A DNA stretch of 64,000 nucleotides from Jackrogersella multiformis (Eukaryota > Ascomycota > Sordariomycetes > Xylariales > Hypoxylaceae): contig CADCXD010000001.1 in assembly GCA_902806575.1 (NCBI GenBank), forward strand, positions 1,488,001 through 1,552,000, in the 5' to 3' direction. Both the position numbers and the translations under genes were made by a program. The notes below the pieces were generated by a model. That model did no database searches. It had not been told where the DNA came from and was given only the letters and a program-made list of their open reading frames with translations. Positions 1-12,270 of the stretch are shown here, in pieces. Each line of letters opens with the position of its first letter. The first letter of the stretch is position 1.

Positions 1-881
1 GCGAAGTATAAATGACGTCTGAGAAAGGTTGTAAGAGCAAAGAGATTGGTAAGGAACCAGTGTTTGTTTAGAGAATAGATGTGGTATTATTCTCCTTATA
101 TAACTATTTATAATATGGTAATATGATGGAAGATTTAGTCATAGTTATGTGGAGTTTCGGATCTTTTACTTCAACATAGTCGGTTTCTTCACTTGAAGGA
201 ACATCTTCTCTTTCCGTAAGGTAGTCATAGTCTGGTATGCTTTGTGAGTATAGTTAGGATACTGCTCTAGATATCTCAGTATAGGTAGGTAGGTAGGCTA
301 ATAGCTGATCCGGTTTGATATTAAGTTTGTAGCTTGTTACAGTCTAAGTAGCTTCACTATTTCGATGATTGAGACATGTGACCAATCTCCCCCCATTGTG
401 ATGAGATGGCCCTTCACTCTCCTCACCCAGGTGTTTTTCTTTGGAGCACCCTAGGATATACTCACGCTTAGGTATGTTGAGAAATGGTACTAGTCACTCA
501 ATATTTGGTTTGGCTATCCTTTATCATGGGACAGCTACGATTTATGTATCCGTCTTGGCAAATCACATATCATTAGGAAACCGAGGGAAGTTTGTTCAGC
601 GCCCGAAGGCAAGTATTTTTGCATTGGGCAGCGACATTGGCTGCGTAGTGTGACCTCGTAAACACCTATGAACCGAAAAAGCCGTGTGATGCCATGCAAA
701 TATCAAGATTCCTCTTTTATGGAATGACCACGACGCCCATTTGCAACCATGGTAAGCGTCCGCGTCCGTATCCCCCGTGCCACAATCGAAACCCTCATCT
801 AAGCCTGTAGATGCCCGTAGTGTTAGCTCAACAATCTTGTTTTCTTCCTAGTCACAGCAGTGGTTGTAGGGCCACCGGGTC
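1..881. other. Intergenic, no gene recognised
   Basis: AT-rich sequence with a small TAGG run near 281-296. One 70-codon open frame at 441-653 has no recognisable protein character and no splice context. This is probably downstream of RPL35, whose stop lies at 882. Confidence 0.5.
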
Positions 882-1500
882 TTAGCGTACCTTGACAGCG
901 TACTTTCGCTGCGGGAAATGCGTGGCTCTCTTGCGCGTCTTGTCGAGGGTTTTGGACTTCTCTTCGGGCGACAGGCGTCGGCGGATGGCGCGGGTCTGCT
1001 TGGGTCGGAGGTCGAGAGGGAGGTACTTCTTGTTCTTGTAGAACAGGCGGAGCTGTGATCGTTGCTTAAGGTTGACAACGGTGAGGACACGGGCGATAGA
1101 CTTTCGGAGGTCGTGACTGCAAGCGAGAAAGCGCGGTTAGTTATAAGCGTTCTATGCGATCTCATCTTTTCACATCGCGTGACTATCGCGCGGGGAGTTT
1201 CGAGAGGATCGTGATAGGCGGGGGGCGGAGTAGTGCAGGTACAGCTAAGGTGACGGTGACATGGTGTAGACATACATCTTGTTAAGCTTGCTGCCGGACG
1301 AGACAACTTTCTGGATGCGAAGCTGGCCCAGCTCCGTCTTAAGCTCTCCGAGGGTCTTCAGTAAATCATCCTTGTTCTTGGTCCAGAGTTGCCCGGTCTT
1401 AACCTTGGAAGTCGACTACAAACGATACAATTAGCGGCAATTTCGACGATTTGACACGTTCGCGCTGATTGCATTGAAGATATATCGGGCGACTTACCAT
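882..1500 (-). CDS. RPL35: 60S ribosomal protein L35 (uL29)
   Basis: Component of the large cytosolic ribosomal subunit, near the polypeptide exit tunnel. Three exons on the minus strand: 1498-1500 (the ATG alone), 1276-1415 and 882-1116, giving 125 residues, the usual length. The deduced protein starts MSTSKVKTGQLWTK, carries the family stretches VVSSGSNKLNKI and QRSQLRLFYKNKKYLP, and ends HFPQRKYAVKVR. Introns start GTAAGT and GTATGT and end TAG and CAG. The first exon holding only the start codon is typical of fungal ribosomal protein genes. It is divergent from GOS1 across about 720 bp. Identification is firm. Confidence 0.95.
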
Positions 1501-2220
1501 CGTGAATGGCTGGGGTTGAGTCGAAGTTGAGATCGGTTGTCCGGAAGATGTTTTTCTTGTTGTCGTTGAAATTTCCGCCTAGATTTTTGGTAGAGAGAGT
1601 ACTAAAAGATTTGAATTCGTGGGTTGTGGGCTAAAAAGTTTGGTCAGGTGATTTTGATTGCACTAGTGTACAGTTTATAAAAGTCCCACTTTCCGTTGTT
1701 GCGCCTGGGCAGCTAGACGAGAGCAGGTACGTACCTATAGCATGAGCCACAACAGTCTTAATTAAATTCACCTAATGTGGCAAAGATTGAACTATGTACA
1801 TAGTAGGTAGGTATTCATTTATTGAATCTTATGTATTAAATGCCAAGTCGAATGACTTACACCTCCAATACCTACCTAGGTACATACATACATACTACAT
1901 ACATATGTACCTAGCCTTACCAAAGCCAATACTAATCATCATCAACGCAACCACTTACACAGACGATTCCTATTATATCTGGCTATCTAGGAATCCGCAT
2001 GAAACTACCTCGAATACCGCTTGGAGTTATTAATTTCCTATTGGATGGAGTAACGTCAGTATCTCTTATGTGGTTTCCAACAACCTATCCAGTAATACGA
2101 ATCGGACGTCCACATCGAACGACAGCTATTCGGCAAACCTCTACCACAACCTACATCAGGGATGACTAGCAATTCTAGAAGTCGGAATTTATAATCGATT
2201 CACAAATACTAAATCAAGTC
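1501..2220. promoter_or_regulatory. Divergent spacer RPL35/GOS1
   Basis: Shared upstream region of two divergent genes. It contains TACCTAGG and CATA-type simple repeats near 1860-1910. The 79-codon frame at 1794-2033 is made of this repeat sequence and is not supported as a gene. No specific factor site could be assigned. Confidence 0.4.
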
Positions 2221-3058
2221 ATGGCCGCGCCGACAAAGAACCAAGGTTGGGCTCAGTTGCGACAGCAAGCTCGGGGTCTAGAGTCTCAGGTAACAAGCAC
2301 AACTGTCATATGCGGCAGTATAATAGAGTCTAATACTAACTACTCGACTAACTTTACAGACGGAGACATTGTTCCACACATATTCACAATTCTCTACCGT
2401 CGCCAATATCCCGGCAAAGCCGAGCAAGGAAGAACGAGAAACAGAAGTAAAGTTAGAGGAGATACTCGACAAGGTAGGACTATCTGAATCTGAACGATCT
2501 AACATACTCATTATAATATGCCTGTTTCCTTGCCTAGCTAACTATTCTCTAAAGAGAGATAATGTCGTTAATCAACTAGGGCGCCTCCTAGATTCAGAAG
2601 CGAGCCTTACGTCCTCAGCTCTCAAGCAGAACAATCTCTCCCTCCTACGCGAGAAGCTCGCCGAACACAGACGAGATCTTGGGCGGTTACGGTCTAGCCT
2701 GCAAGAAGCAAGGAACCGCGCAAATTTACTCTCGACTGTCCGAGACGATATTCAAACATACCGAGCGAACAACCCCGAAGCCGCCGAGGCTGAGTACATG
2801 TTAGACGAGCGAAACCGCATCGACAATAGCCATAACATGGTAGACAGTGTCCTTAGTCAGGCGTATGCCACCAACGAGAACTTTATCGTGCAGCGAGAAA
2901 CCCTAGCCAGCATCAACAGGAGGATCACCATGGCCGCGAGCCAAGTCCCCGGCCTAAACACCATAATCGGCAAGATCTCGGCGCGGAAGCGACGGGATAG
3001 TATAATCATGGGCGGCTTCATCGCGTTCTGCTTCGTGATCTTCTGGTTTTTCTTGTAG
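2221..3058 (+). CDS. GOS1: Golgi SNARE Gos1/GS28
   Basis: A v-SNARE for intra-Golgi and ER-Golgi vesicle fusion, anchored by its C-terminus. Three exons: 2221-2289, 2360-2473 and 2555-3058, total 228 residues. What is seen: an N-terminal helical part (MAAPTKNQGWAQLRQQARGL), a long coiled-coil middle, a SNARE-like segment around DERNRIDNSHNMVDSVLSQAY, and a C-terminal membrane anchor (GGFIAFCFVIFWFFL) ending the protein, as expected of a tail-anchored SNARE. Splicing is phase 0 at both introns (CAG/GTAACA...ACAG and AAG/GTAGGA...AAAG). Length and layout match the Gos1 family. Confidence 0.9.
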
Positions 3059-3403
3059 GCGGTGGTAGCGAAGACCGGTGGCTTGTCATTTTTATGTATT
3101 TTGGACCGGGATGGAAAATACCTTGGCTTTGTGAGTTGCATCACTGTCCTGCAAGGCGTTCCGGTATGATTTCTAAGGGGACCGAAAGTATGTTGTATAA
3201 TACGAGCAGACGAAGGTCTGTCAAAGAATTGGTCACGTGCAGTATATTAAAGGACGAGAATTGAGATTACGACTGGCATCATCATGTTCCATTACAGGAA
3301 TTAGGAAAGGTTATCAGCATTGAGCTTTTAACTCTCCTTTAATGTATTTCCAGGAGGGGCGGGTATCATTTTAAATTATCGCATATACTGATACATGGCT
3401 TGC
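3059..3403. other. Convergent 3' spacer GOS1/ATP10
   Basis: Sequence between two converging genes, holding the 3' UTRs of both. Nothing else was recognised. Confidence 0.5.
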
Positions 3404-4554
3404 TCAGCTTTTCTTCGAGTCCTTCTTTTCGCCCAGGAGTCGCTGGACGCCTTTAGCTAACCCCTCTCGTTCGTGATCCTCGCTGGGACCGCTGCCAGCC
3501 CATCGTATCCTGCACTCGCTGTCGAGGAGGTAGACGTAGCCGACGCTGTTATTTAGGATGCCAATGCTCTCCCGTATCTCATCCGAGATTCCCTTCCGCA
3601 CGATGAAATATCGCGCCCAGTTCGGCTCGCCGATGCGCCTCCTGATGCCGCCTATAAAGAGCTTTATCAGCCACGCCTTCAAAGTGTTCTCCTCGATGTG
3701 GATCCAGATCCGCTGGGTCGCGTCTTTGTTCTGCTCCAGGACGCTCTCGAGCTCGGGGTTGCTCTCTTTGGAGGCGAACGTCTTGGCTTGGTTCTCCGCC
3801 CACATGCTGCTGAACACGCTGACGACCGAGATCTTGCCCTGCAGGGCGGGCGTCGAGTCGCGGGGGTTGCGGTCGGTCTTCAGCAGCGTGCGGCCGAAGA
3901 CGTTGGGGAAGAACAGGGAGAGGTCCCCCTTGAAGAGGCGCGGGGGCGCGATGAAGGTCTTGCCCTTGTGGAACTGCAGGTTGCCCCAGTCGCGGAAGTA
4001 GGGGCGCGATATCTTGCTCTTCCTGTCAGGCGGCGGCAGCAGCAACGTTAGCTCGCGCTCTCTCTCTCTCTCTAGCTACCTCCCTCCCTCCCTAACGAGA
4101 GCGGGCCAGTTCAGGGACACGGTGCAGCATACAGTTGTTCCCGCCTCTTCAGGTGCTTATCGTAGTTGACGAAGTCGTCGCGCCGCTCCTTGATCGTCCG
4201 GTAGTCTATGCCCGTGTTATCGCCCTCCTGCGGCGCCTGCGGCATGCCGATCGGCCGGCTGAGCGGCTTGGGCGTGAATGCCTCGAGCCGTTTTCCGTAG
4301 CCCCTCGGCGCATCTGCTAGCGGAGAGGGGATGGCGTTGGCTTTGGCTTTGGGCGGCGCTGGGGAGGTCGACGTAGTCGGTGCTGCCGGTGTCGTTGTTG
4401 CTGTCGTCGTTGTCGTCTTAATTGGCTGGTTATTAGTTTTAGTAGTGGCCTTTGCAGCAGTATCGCCTTGCTCCGCTAGAAGTCGGTAGGAGGTGCCGAA
4501 AGCTCTTGATTGGCAGACCAGGCATAAGAGCCTGGATCTGCGGGCGACAAACAT
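3404..4554 (-). CDS. ATP10: Mitochondrial ATP synthase assembly factor Atp10
   Basis: Inner-membrane chaperone needed to assemble the F0 part of mitochondrial ATP synthase (subunit 6). Two exons, 4133-4554 and 3404-4022, give 346 residues. The N-terminus MFVARRSRLLCLVCQSRAFG looks like a mitochondrial presequence, followed by a low-complexity Thr/Ala/Pro linker and then the conserved body: SRPYFRDWGNLQFHKGKTF, NVFGRTLLKTDRNPRD and, near the end, NNSVGYVYLLDSECRIRWAGSG. The start at 4554 was chosen over upstream in-frame methionines because it opens the presequence. The 110-nt intron (GTATGC...GACAG, phase 2) contains long GA and GGGA tracts on the coding strand. Confidence 0.9.
4050..4095 (-). 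repeat. Purine tracts inside the ATP10 intron
   Basis: Read on the coding strand this is GGGA repeated several times followed by a (GA)n run; on the plus strand it is TCTC and CCTC repeats. It sits between donor 4132 and acceptor 4023, so it is removed by splicing. Confidence 0.8.
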
Positions 4555-5095
4555 AATTCGGGGAGATATGAAGATGTTAATACATCGAATTAGATAATAA
4601 CAGGCTGAAGTTGAACGGGTGCTGCCGTGATCGCTCGGCACGTTACGTCGTAAAAATTCGTCGGGTTGGAGCTAAGAAAGATATAAAAAAATTTAATTAA
4701 AAAACTGATAAAAGATAGGTACTTTATCGCTCATCAAGGTTCCCGAATCCCGACAGCTGCAGGAACGACAGACGGATCCAATGACATGGTCAGCCAATTA
4801 TAGTGCACCTAGTGTAGTTACTAGCAAGGCTTAATCAAGGCGGCGGCGGGCGGCCACAATCGGCTTCCCCATGCTCCGGATAACGACGGCCCAATGTGGG
4901 GGATTCAGTCGTCACTTGGGAAAGGGCGGGAAGGTCAGCACAGGTAATCACTCCGCTCTTCTCTTTCCTTTGGTTGAGCTCTGATGCATTTGTCTTGCTC
5001 CTAAACCTTCCATGCAATGTAGGACTACAAGTTTATATTATAGATTTTTATTTTATTTTATTTTATTTATTATTTATTATTTATTTATATATACA
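4555..5095. promoter_or_regulatory. Divergent spacer ATP10/BCKDH E2
   Basis: Shared upstream region of two mitochondrial genes. The last 50 bases before the E2 start are an ATTTT/ATTT repeat (5046-5091), presumably 5' UTR. Confidence 0.45.
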
Positions 5096-6647
5096 ATGTT
5101 TCTTCGTCGTAGTTCTCGAGCACTTCAGCAACAATGGCGAGTGTATCAAGGTCTAAATCGCACCGCCGAGTCTCAAGTCCGTGCCGCTCTAATAAGAAGC
5201 CTTCACTCAACTAGGAGTCTCCAAGTAGTGAAGCCAGTCCTTCTTGCTGATATTGGTGAAGGTTGGTATCATTGTTTCTGTTACTAATGTTTCCTCATTT
5301 CCCCTATCTAACTTGTGTGTGTACCTAGGCATCGTGGAATGTGAAATCATACAATGGTTCGTCGAGACCGGTGCACGAGTCGAGGAATTCTCGCCCTTAT
5401 GCGAGGTTCAGAGCGATAAAGCCTCCGTCGAGATCACAAGCCGATTCTCCGGTGTTGTTAAGAAGCTGCATTATGAAGCCGGCGAAATGGCAAAAGTAGG
5501 CAAGCCGTTCGTGGACATCGATATCCAAGGCGGCGCAAGCCAGGAAGCCTTAGACGCCCTCACTGCTCCCGAACCTGCGAGGGAAGACGTTGTAGATCCT
5601 TTGAACAAGGAATCATTAAGTCGACCGACACAAGCTCAAGGCTCTATAAATAAAACGACCAGATCTTTTGCGCAGGAAGAGCCAAAGCCCCAGCCACCCA
5701 CGGTAGAAAAGGGCAAGTGTGCATCCCTAGCAACTCCCGCAGTCCGGCATCTTTCTAAAGAATTAAATATCGACATAATGGATATCCAAGGAACAGGGAG
5801 AGACGGCCGGGTTTTGAAAGAAGATATTTATAAATTCGTTGAAATGAGAGATTCCCCTACACAACCTGCTCAGCCAGGGAGTCTATTCCCTAGCACAGCA
5901 ACAGACACGGAGAAGCAAACCGAGACCGCAGTACAACTTACGAATACGCAACTTCAAATGTTCAAAACCATGACTCGGTCTTTGAGCATACCACACTTCC
6001 TTTATGCGGACGAGATCGACTTCTCTCAATTATATGAGTTGCGGCGGCGGCTTAACAAGGTCGTCTCGCAGTTGGCTAGGGAGGGAGAAGTATCAAAATT
6101 GTCCTACTTACCTTTTATTATAAAAGCCGTTTCCATGGGGCTGCATCAGTATCCCATACTGAACGCACGTGTGGATATAGACGCCGAGACCTCGAAGCCG
6201 ACCCTTGTCCACCGTAGCCAGCACAACATTGGTGTCGCCATGGACACGCCCTCGGGGTTGTTAGTGCCCGTGATCAAGAACGTAGGAGCAAAGAGTGTGC
6301 TCTCGATAGCCGCGGAGTTATCACGTCTGCAGTCGCAAGCCGCGGCTAGGAAGCTGTCGCCCCAGGACATGAACGGGGGCACCATTACAGTGTCTAACAT
6401 AGGCAATATCGGGGGCACCTACGTCTCGCCTGTCATCGTCGATAAGGAGGTGTCGATCCTAGGTGTCGGACGCATGCGTACTGTTCCGGCCTTCGACGAC
6501 CAGGACAATGTCGTTAAGAAGCATATCTGCAACTTCAGCTGGAGCGCTGATCACCGCGTCGTGGATGGCGCGACGATGGCCCGGGCCGCCGAAGTCGTGC
6601 GCAAGATTGTCGAGGACCCCGACATTATGATCCTACATCTGCGATGA
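5096..6647 (+). CDS. Branched-chain 2-oxoacid dehydrogenase E2 (dihydrolipoyl transacylase)
   Basis: Core enzyme of the mitochondrial complex that degrades Leu, Ile and Val 2-oxoacids; it moves the acyl group from lipoamide to CoA. Two exons, 5096-5261 and 5329-6647, 494 residues. Seen: a presequence (MFLRRSSRALQQQW), a lipoyl domain with the DKAS lipoylation motif (Lys about 86), a linker, an E3-binding domain (ATPAVRHLSKELNID... GTGRDGRVLKEDI) and a catalytic domain ending SADHRVVDGATMARA, with the active-site His and Asp of HRVVD. The intron splits a Gly codon within IGEGIVECE; its donor GTTGGT is weak, but phase and family sequence leave little choice. It is one lipoyl domain long, as in BCKDH E2 proteins. 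Confidence 0.92.
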
Positions 6648-8252
6648 TCGCACAGCCCTCCCTTGACTCCTTGATGCCCAAGATAGGTACACCGCTGTTG
6701 CCGCATACGGTTGGGAGAGACACAAGAACGCCACCTGCGTAACGCGTACCAGCTTTGCGTGCGGAAGATGCGAGGATAGGTGGGATCTGGTTTTAAAGAT
6801 ATGATATGTCATATACAGCATTAGTAGGTATACCTAATCGCGAGGCTCGCATGATAGTACAAACGCACCATTAGACCTACATATTCCCTTATAAACCTTA
6901 GAGATAGCATTTCTGGGTCCAAACCCCACCTGTTTTGTTTATTGTTTATTGCCAGCCTCATCTCGCTGCTCTCTGTCTCTTTTCGAGCGCTGGTGCATGC
7001 AGTTTGTCATGCGTACAAGGCAGGTTGACGGGATTTCAGACTTGGCATTTATACATATCCGAGGCGTCCAGCGCCATGCCATGCTTCTCTCGCCTCCGCA
7101 TAAATCCTTCTTCCCTTCTTCCCTCGTCCGGACCAGGCCCCTGTCGAATAGGAATCCGGCTTGTGGTGGTAAGGGATTGAACGGAGATCACGCGCAAGAA
7201 GCGAGGAAGGAATACAGCCACGTACAATGATGGTCGAATGCATGAGGCTGCATGGGGCAAAGGAATGGCCTTTTTTTCCTGCCATTTCTATGGACTACCT
7301 ACTTACCTACCTACTTAGTCTATAGGTAGGCTATAGCTCACCTAGATTATCTTACTAATGGCATACCCAGGAATGGAAGGACATTTTCTTTTTCTTTTTC
7401 TTTTCTTCCAATATGTTCTATGCGCTCTGAAGTAATGAGACGTAATAGGCAGCACAGCAATTTGTCCTACTGGCGCCTTATGCCTTACCCTACCTAGGTA
7501 CCTACCTAGGTAGGTAGGTATGCACATACGTAGACGCCCCCCCTTCCCCCCCAGCAGCTGCATCTGGCGGATCTTGGGTGCGTTTTTGCAAGGATGGTCC
7601 CGCGTCCCACCGGTGGAACCTAAACGGGTAGCTTGACTCATGCCCAGTATGTAGGTATGTAGGTGTCCAGAATGATAACGGCGCGGCCTTGTGTTCTGTT
7701 CTGTATGTGATGCGGATTCGCGAGCGGTAGTCGGGACGACGGGTTTGTCCTGCCGTCTGGATCACATCCGCGGTAGGTATTGCTTGCTTCAGCATGGACC
7801 AGGTTTACAGGCAAAGCTCGATACCTTCCTACGTATCATGACTCACGAGGTTGCCTTTGCCCTTTCTACATGAGGTAGGGAGGTAGGTATTCACCTAAGC
7901 GCACAGCTTGGCGGGTCCTGCAGCCGACTCGTACGGGACATAATAAGACGCGCAGTCTTTCTAATATTATTCCCTATAAGCCAATGAGATAGGTAGATAG
8001 GTAGATAGGTAGACAACCCAGAACTCCTATACGGCAGCCCACGCTGCTTGCGCGATGCAATTTACTCGAAAGCGACTCGAACGTCCCCAAATGCCTGCCT
8101 CTATTGTTGCGCCAGAGTGAACGACAAAAAACCCAACTCCTAAACTCACATGAAGGCGGAAACGCTAATCTCTATCACATCTCTGCCGTGCGTCATTTGC
8201 GCCTGTTGAACCGATGCTATCCCGTGTCTCGCGTCATGCATGCCCTGCCATG
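6648..8252. other. Intergenic, repeat-bearing
   Basis: Converging 3' regions of the E2 and gluconokinase genes. It contains TACCTAGG/TAGG runs at about 7300-7330, 7488-7521 and 7985-8015 and a CTTTTT tract near 7385. Open frames at 6935-7285 and 7342-7873 overlap on both strands and are largely built on repeat sequence; none reads like a protein. Confidence 0.5.
7488..7521. repeat. TACCTAGG palindromic repeat
   Basis: Tandem copies of the self-complementary unit TACCTAGG followed by TAGG units. The same motif recurs in most long spacers of the window. Confidence 0.8.
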
Positions 8253-9123
8253 TTAGCTCGATGCAGCGTCGTCGATCTTTTTGAGAACCTCGTCCAAGGC
8301 TTCCCTTAGGATCTCGTCTATCGGCCCGCTCACGTCGAGGCTGATCACGTCTGTCTCTTCTGCCGTCGGTGGCTCGAGGATGGAGAACTGGCTATGGACC
8401 ATGTTGGCTCCCATGTAGTGGCCCTGCCTTAACCCGACACGCTCGAGAAGGACATCTTCGGGGGCGTGGAGATAGATGAAATGGAGGACAACATCGTGCG
8501 AGTAGTAAGGAGCTACTCTAATAACGTCTCGATACTTGCGCTTCAGAGCCGAGCATGTAAGCACAACTCCTTCGGCGCCGGATGCCAGTTGTCGGAGAGA
8601 CTCTTCTCGTAAAATGGTAAGCCAATCCCATCGATCGGCATCCGTTAGGGGTACTCCATTGGCCATCTTCTCAATGTTGGTCTGCGGGTGATACTGAAGA
8701 ATTGCGGTTTAGCGATTTGCATATAGAAGTTAAAGGTTAAAGGTTAAAAGTTAAGATTAAAATAAGAATTAAAATAAATAGACAGATAAAAGGAAGGAGA
8801 AATAAAGAAGGTTAGGTTTAGCTTATGAATCATAGGCCTACCTCGTCACCTTCGATATAAGGTAAGTTAAGAGCGGTTGACAAGTGCTTAGCGACAGTGC
8901 TCTTTCCACACCCGGCGGGACCGGTAACTAGCCAAATATGGTGGTACTTGGGCGCCGAGTGACCATTAACCTTTGCGATAGAGTTACTCGACGTTACCGG
9001 TATGACAGAACCGTTGATCGGCTTTGGGTTCGGCGCCATGGTATTCATTGTCGCCGTCATGCTAGCTCCAGCTCCAGATGAATGTTTTCCGTTGATGGAA
9101 ACGGGATTGTCGTAGGTTAACAT
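8253..9123 (-). CDS. Gluconokinase (GntK type)
   Basis: Phosphorylates D-gluconate with ATP to 6-phosphogluconate, feeding the pentose phosphate pathway. Two exons, 8842-9123 and 8253-8693, 240 residues. Seen: P-loop GPAGCGKSTVAKHL at about residues 68-81, the substrate-side motif GDEYHPQTNIEKMANG spanning the splice junction, DRWDWL, and CSALKRKYRDVIR. GntK proteins are usually near 180-200 residues; here about 60 Ser/Thr/Asn-rich residues precede the P-loop, so the true start could be one of several later Met codons. The intron is phase 0 (GAG/GTAGGC...TTCAG/TAT). No gluconate transporter or dehydrogenase gene is nearby. Confidence 0.9.
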
Positions 9124-10818
9124 GGTCACCGGAATTGAGCGTGTTGCTTTGGTTTGGTTTGGTTTGTTTTATTTAAATGTGAATTGAATATAGGTAATTG
9201 GTATTTTTATTCGGCAACGAGAGCCGCAAAGGTGAAATAAAGGCAGCTTGACCACTTAGACGATTTAGATGTGAGTCGACTAGGGGGCGTATAGGAACAT
9301 GCAACTCGCACGAACAACGAACAATTGGTTGTAAAAGATACTAGAAAGCAGCAAACTTGGCGACTTGAACCAAGAGACTAAAAGATCAAGAGTCAAAATA
9401 AAGGAAATCGGTGGTAATTAAAGCAGCGCAAAAAGGTAGAAACTAGGGCAGAATGGCAGTGGGACCCCAAGGAGCGCCGGCGAAGCAGCTGATTTTATAA
9501 GTGGGCGTCAGCAGCTTGAATACCAGCAGTAGGCCAGAAGGCAAGCAGGCAAAGCAGGCTTAAAACACCTATACTATGTACAGACGTGGAATAAATGACG
9601 AAGTACCTAAAATACCCTGCCGTGTACCACGCTACAGTGCCGATGACCGCTGAGACGAGCGGGATAAAAAAACAAATTAGCAAAATTCAGCGAGGCCCAG
9701 TACCTGAGATCCCCGAGGCGGGATCAGGGATTAACTTGGGCTAGACGCTAAAAGAAGTTGAAAAGAACGTCAAAGAAGGCAATTCCTCATGGCAATAGAC
9801 CAATCAGGGGTCGGCATTCCGTCCTTCTTGGGGCTCCAGACTCGCTCGACGTCAGGGAGGGGAGGGGTCAAGTAGGGGTGCGGGTAAAGGGCCAAGAGGT
9901 ACCCAGAGGTATGTAAGAGGGTCTGCTTTGAGGATGGCTGGTTGGATGCTCCAGAACTATTTCTCCATCGAAAATAATAAAATACCTAGACAGTAAAAAT
10001 AGGTAGTTAAAACCAAGTCGATACACCCTCGAGTGGGGGACCAACATCGTCAACGCGAGAACCGATAAATAGGGCCGAGTTGAATGTAAGGAGATAAAAA
10101 GGCAAGGCAAACCAACAATCGACGGCATCCACTAGACCGAGGCGTGCTGCCTGTTGTCGATGATCTTCAACAAATTCGTGTCTATCATGGTTGTTCATGG
10201 TTCATAGTTCATAGTTCATGGTTGATGGTATTCCATCGTCAAGGGTTGGAAGTGTGTTGCTTCTTCGAGCTTACCCAACCCACGATGTGGAAAAGCATGG
10301 CTAGAACCAGATTCGATATCAATCCATCCAGATATTAGAAGGGAGAGAGGAGAAGGGAAGCTGGAGAAAGAGTCCTCCTGATAGGAGCCAACAATTTTGA
10401 TGTATGTATATGATGTATGTACATACACATCCCATACGACAGCCATGAAACGGGTTAAGCTGTTTTTGGTAGCTGAAACATACTCTGAGTTGCTATTGTT
10501 GAGACGTTCAAGAACAGGCTGAACTGAAGTGGATGGAGGTAAGACAACGTAATGGATATTATTGTATCCAAGTATTGAGGTACTACTTCCAGTACCTTAG
10601 GTAGGTATGTACCTGGTATGCTTTTTTGGAGTTCGGGGCCGGGTTTTTTACTTTTGGGTTTTGGGTTTTGGTTTTTGGTTTTTTCGATTTGGGGGAACCT
10701 GGCAATTGACGACACACCGACACGACCACCCGGTAAGAGCCACTAAGAATAAGAAAAATTACCCGTTTTGTCCATTTCCTCGCCTACTTAGGTAAATTTC
10801 CCCGATTCCTCTTTCTGG

Positions 10819-10858
10819 TTACTTCATCTTTTACTTCATCTTTTACTTCATCTTTTTT
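10819..10858. repeat. Three-copy TTTTACTTCATC tandem repeat
   Basis: Twelve-base unit repeated about three times, then a T tract. It is a pyrimidine-rich microsatellite in non-coding sequence. Confidence 0.85.
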
Positions 10859-11284
10859 TCCTTCTAGTTTAGTCTAATAATTTTATTTTCTTTATTTTCT
10901 TTCGCCGCCCCGTTTCTCCTTCTTTTTACTCTAGGTACGCATTAATTTCATTCGGCATTGTTCTAAGGTTACTTGGTATTATCACGCTGATTCTTCGGGA
11001 TCTTAATACCGAGACTCTTACACTATTTGGTACCTGGTACGTAGGTACCTAGTCACCAGTTTTCAGTCAAAGTACTCCCACCTCGGTATAGAAGCATTCG
11101 ATGTACTGCGGGAATGTATGTACATACTGTACCTAGTAACGTGGGGGTGGGTACATACGTACCTACGTACCTCAATAATAGGTACCTCCGTAGCTACCTA
11201 CACTTATATATCCACTCTTTTTACATTAGGCTGATGGAATTTTCATCGAACAAAGAAAAAAGCATCGAAACCTGAGCTAACCGA

Positions 11285-11332
11285 TACATACATAGTACCA
11301 TGCATGCATACATACATACATACATCATACAT
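11285..11332. repeat. CATA microsatellite
   Basis: Imperfect run of CATA units interrupted by TGCATGCATA. Confidence 0.85.
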
Positions 11333-12270
11333 GAAGACCGCCCTAATATCTAATGTAAGAATTGGAAAAGTGTGGAGGAAAACGTGGTTTGGACAAGCAG
11401 AGACAAATCTATGGGTCACGAGCTGATCTCTTCCGTCTTCAATTTTACCTGATGCTGTTTCTCACGCAGGTGATATAGGACAACAAGCGCCTGAAGCGAA
11501 GTCGATTAGATATTGACAGTAATGATGGGTATTCTACAGCAAGAGATTTGCCTAGATCGGTAGGTATTTCTTCAACGCGATTCTTTGTCGTCGTTAAAGC
11601 TGGGGATCAAATTGACCACGAAAACTTGTATCCTATCAGAACCCTGGACCCCCAGCAAGGCATGTCAGCCAGAGCTAAGGATGTGCCATCGCTTCGGACC
11701 GGATCTTTGACGCCATTATAATGCCTATATTCGGGCTATTAGAGAGTATACCAAGATACTCTGTTCCCGGGCAAGAGACAAATCAAGAGAGACCTGAAAA
11801 CGGCGAAGGAGACGAAAACATCCTTCCTTCGCAATCTATTGCATTGCGTCTCTGCAAGTAATTAGACGAGAATTTCAGCTTAATAGACGCGTTACCTATC
11901 ACACTACCGATTGGTATGTCTCCGTATGTGCTATGGGAGATGGAAATTACATACCCCAACATTATATGTATGATGATTCTTTGTACAACAACGACTGATC
12001 ATTTACAGGCTTGCAATATTTCCCATTTGGTAGCAAAGGTCAACCAAGTTATGTAGCTACACCAGAAAGGGACTACATATACCTATAAGAAGGGAGGCCT
12101 CTTTCTTTATTGTGCGTACCTACATAGATAGGTAGCATTTTCATGTTCTTGCATTACATCGGTTTCGAAGCCGGCACTAATATTTAGGCGTTCGTATTGC
12201 TTCGTGCATGTCGAACTCAACTGTCTCCGTCTCCTCTCCGTTCGGGTACCAATTCCGGCGAGTCCACTCT

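Larger units (their letters stand above)
9124..12196. other. Long gene-poor stretch
   Basis: About 3 kb with no supported gene. It holds simple repeats: GTTCATA copies near 10190-10225, a three-copy TTTTACTTCATC repeat at 10819-10858, GGTTTT-type tracts near 10640-10685, CATA repeats at 11285-11332, and scattered TACCTAGG units (11039-11055, 11128-11190). Open frames here are short and lack protein character. Confidence 0.5.

Noticed and set aside
441..653. 70-codon plus-strand frame
   Set aside because: No family features, no splice context, AT-rich spacer.
848..1306. 152-codon minus-strand frame over RPL35
   Set aside because: Runs through the L35 exon in a shifted frame and through its intron; the L35 frame is unmistakable.
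7342..7873. Several overlapping frames near 7.5 kb
   Set aside because: Built from TACCTAGG and C-rich repeats; overlap on both strands without protein character.
10607..10795. GGTTTT-like tracts resembling telomere repeat
   Set aside because: Not TTAGGG and irregular; simple-sequence drift within a spacer. The frame there is low complexity.
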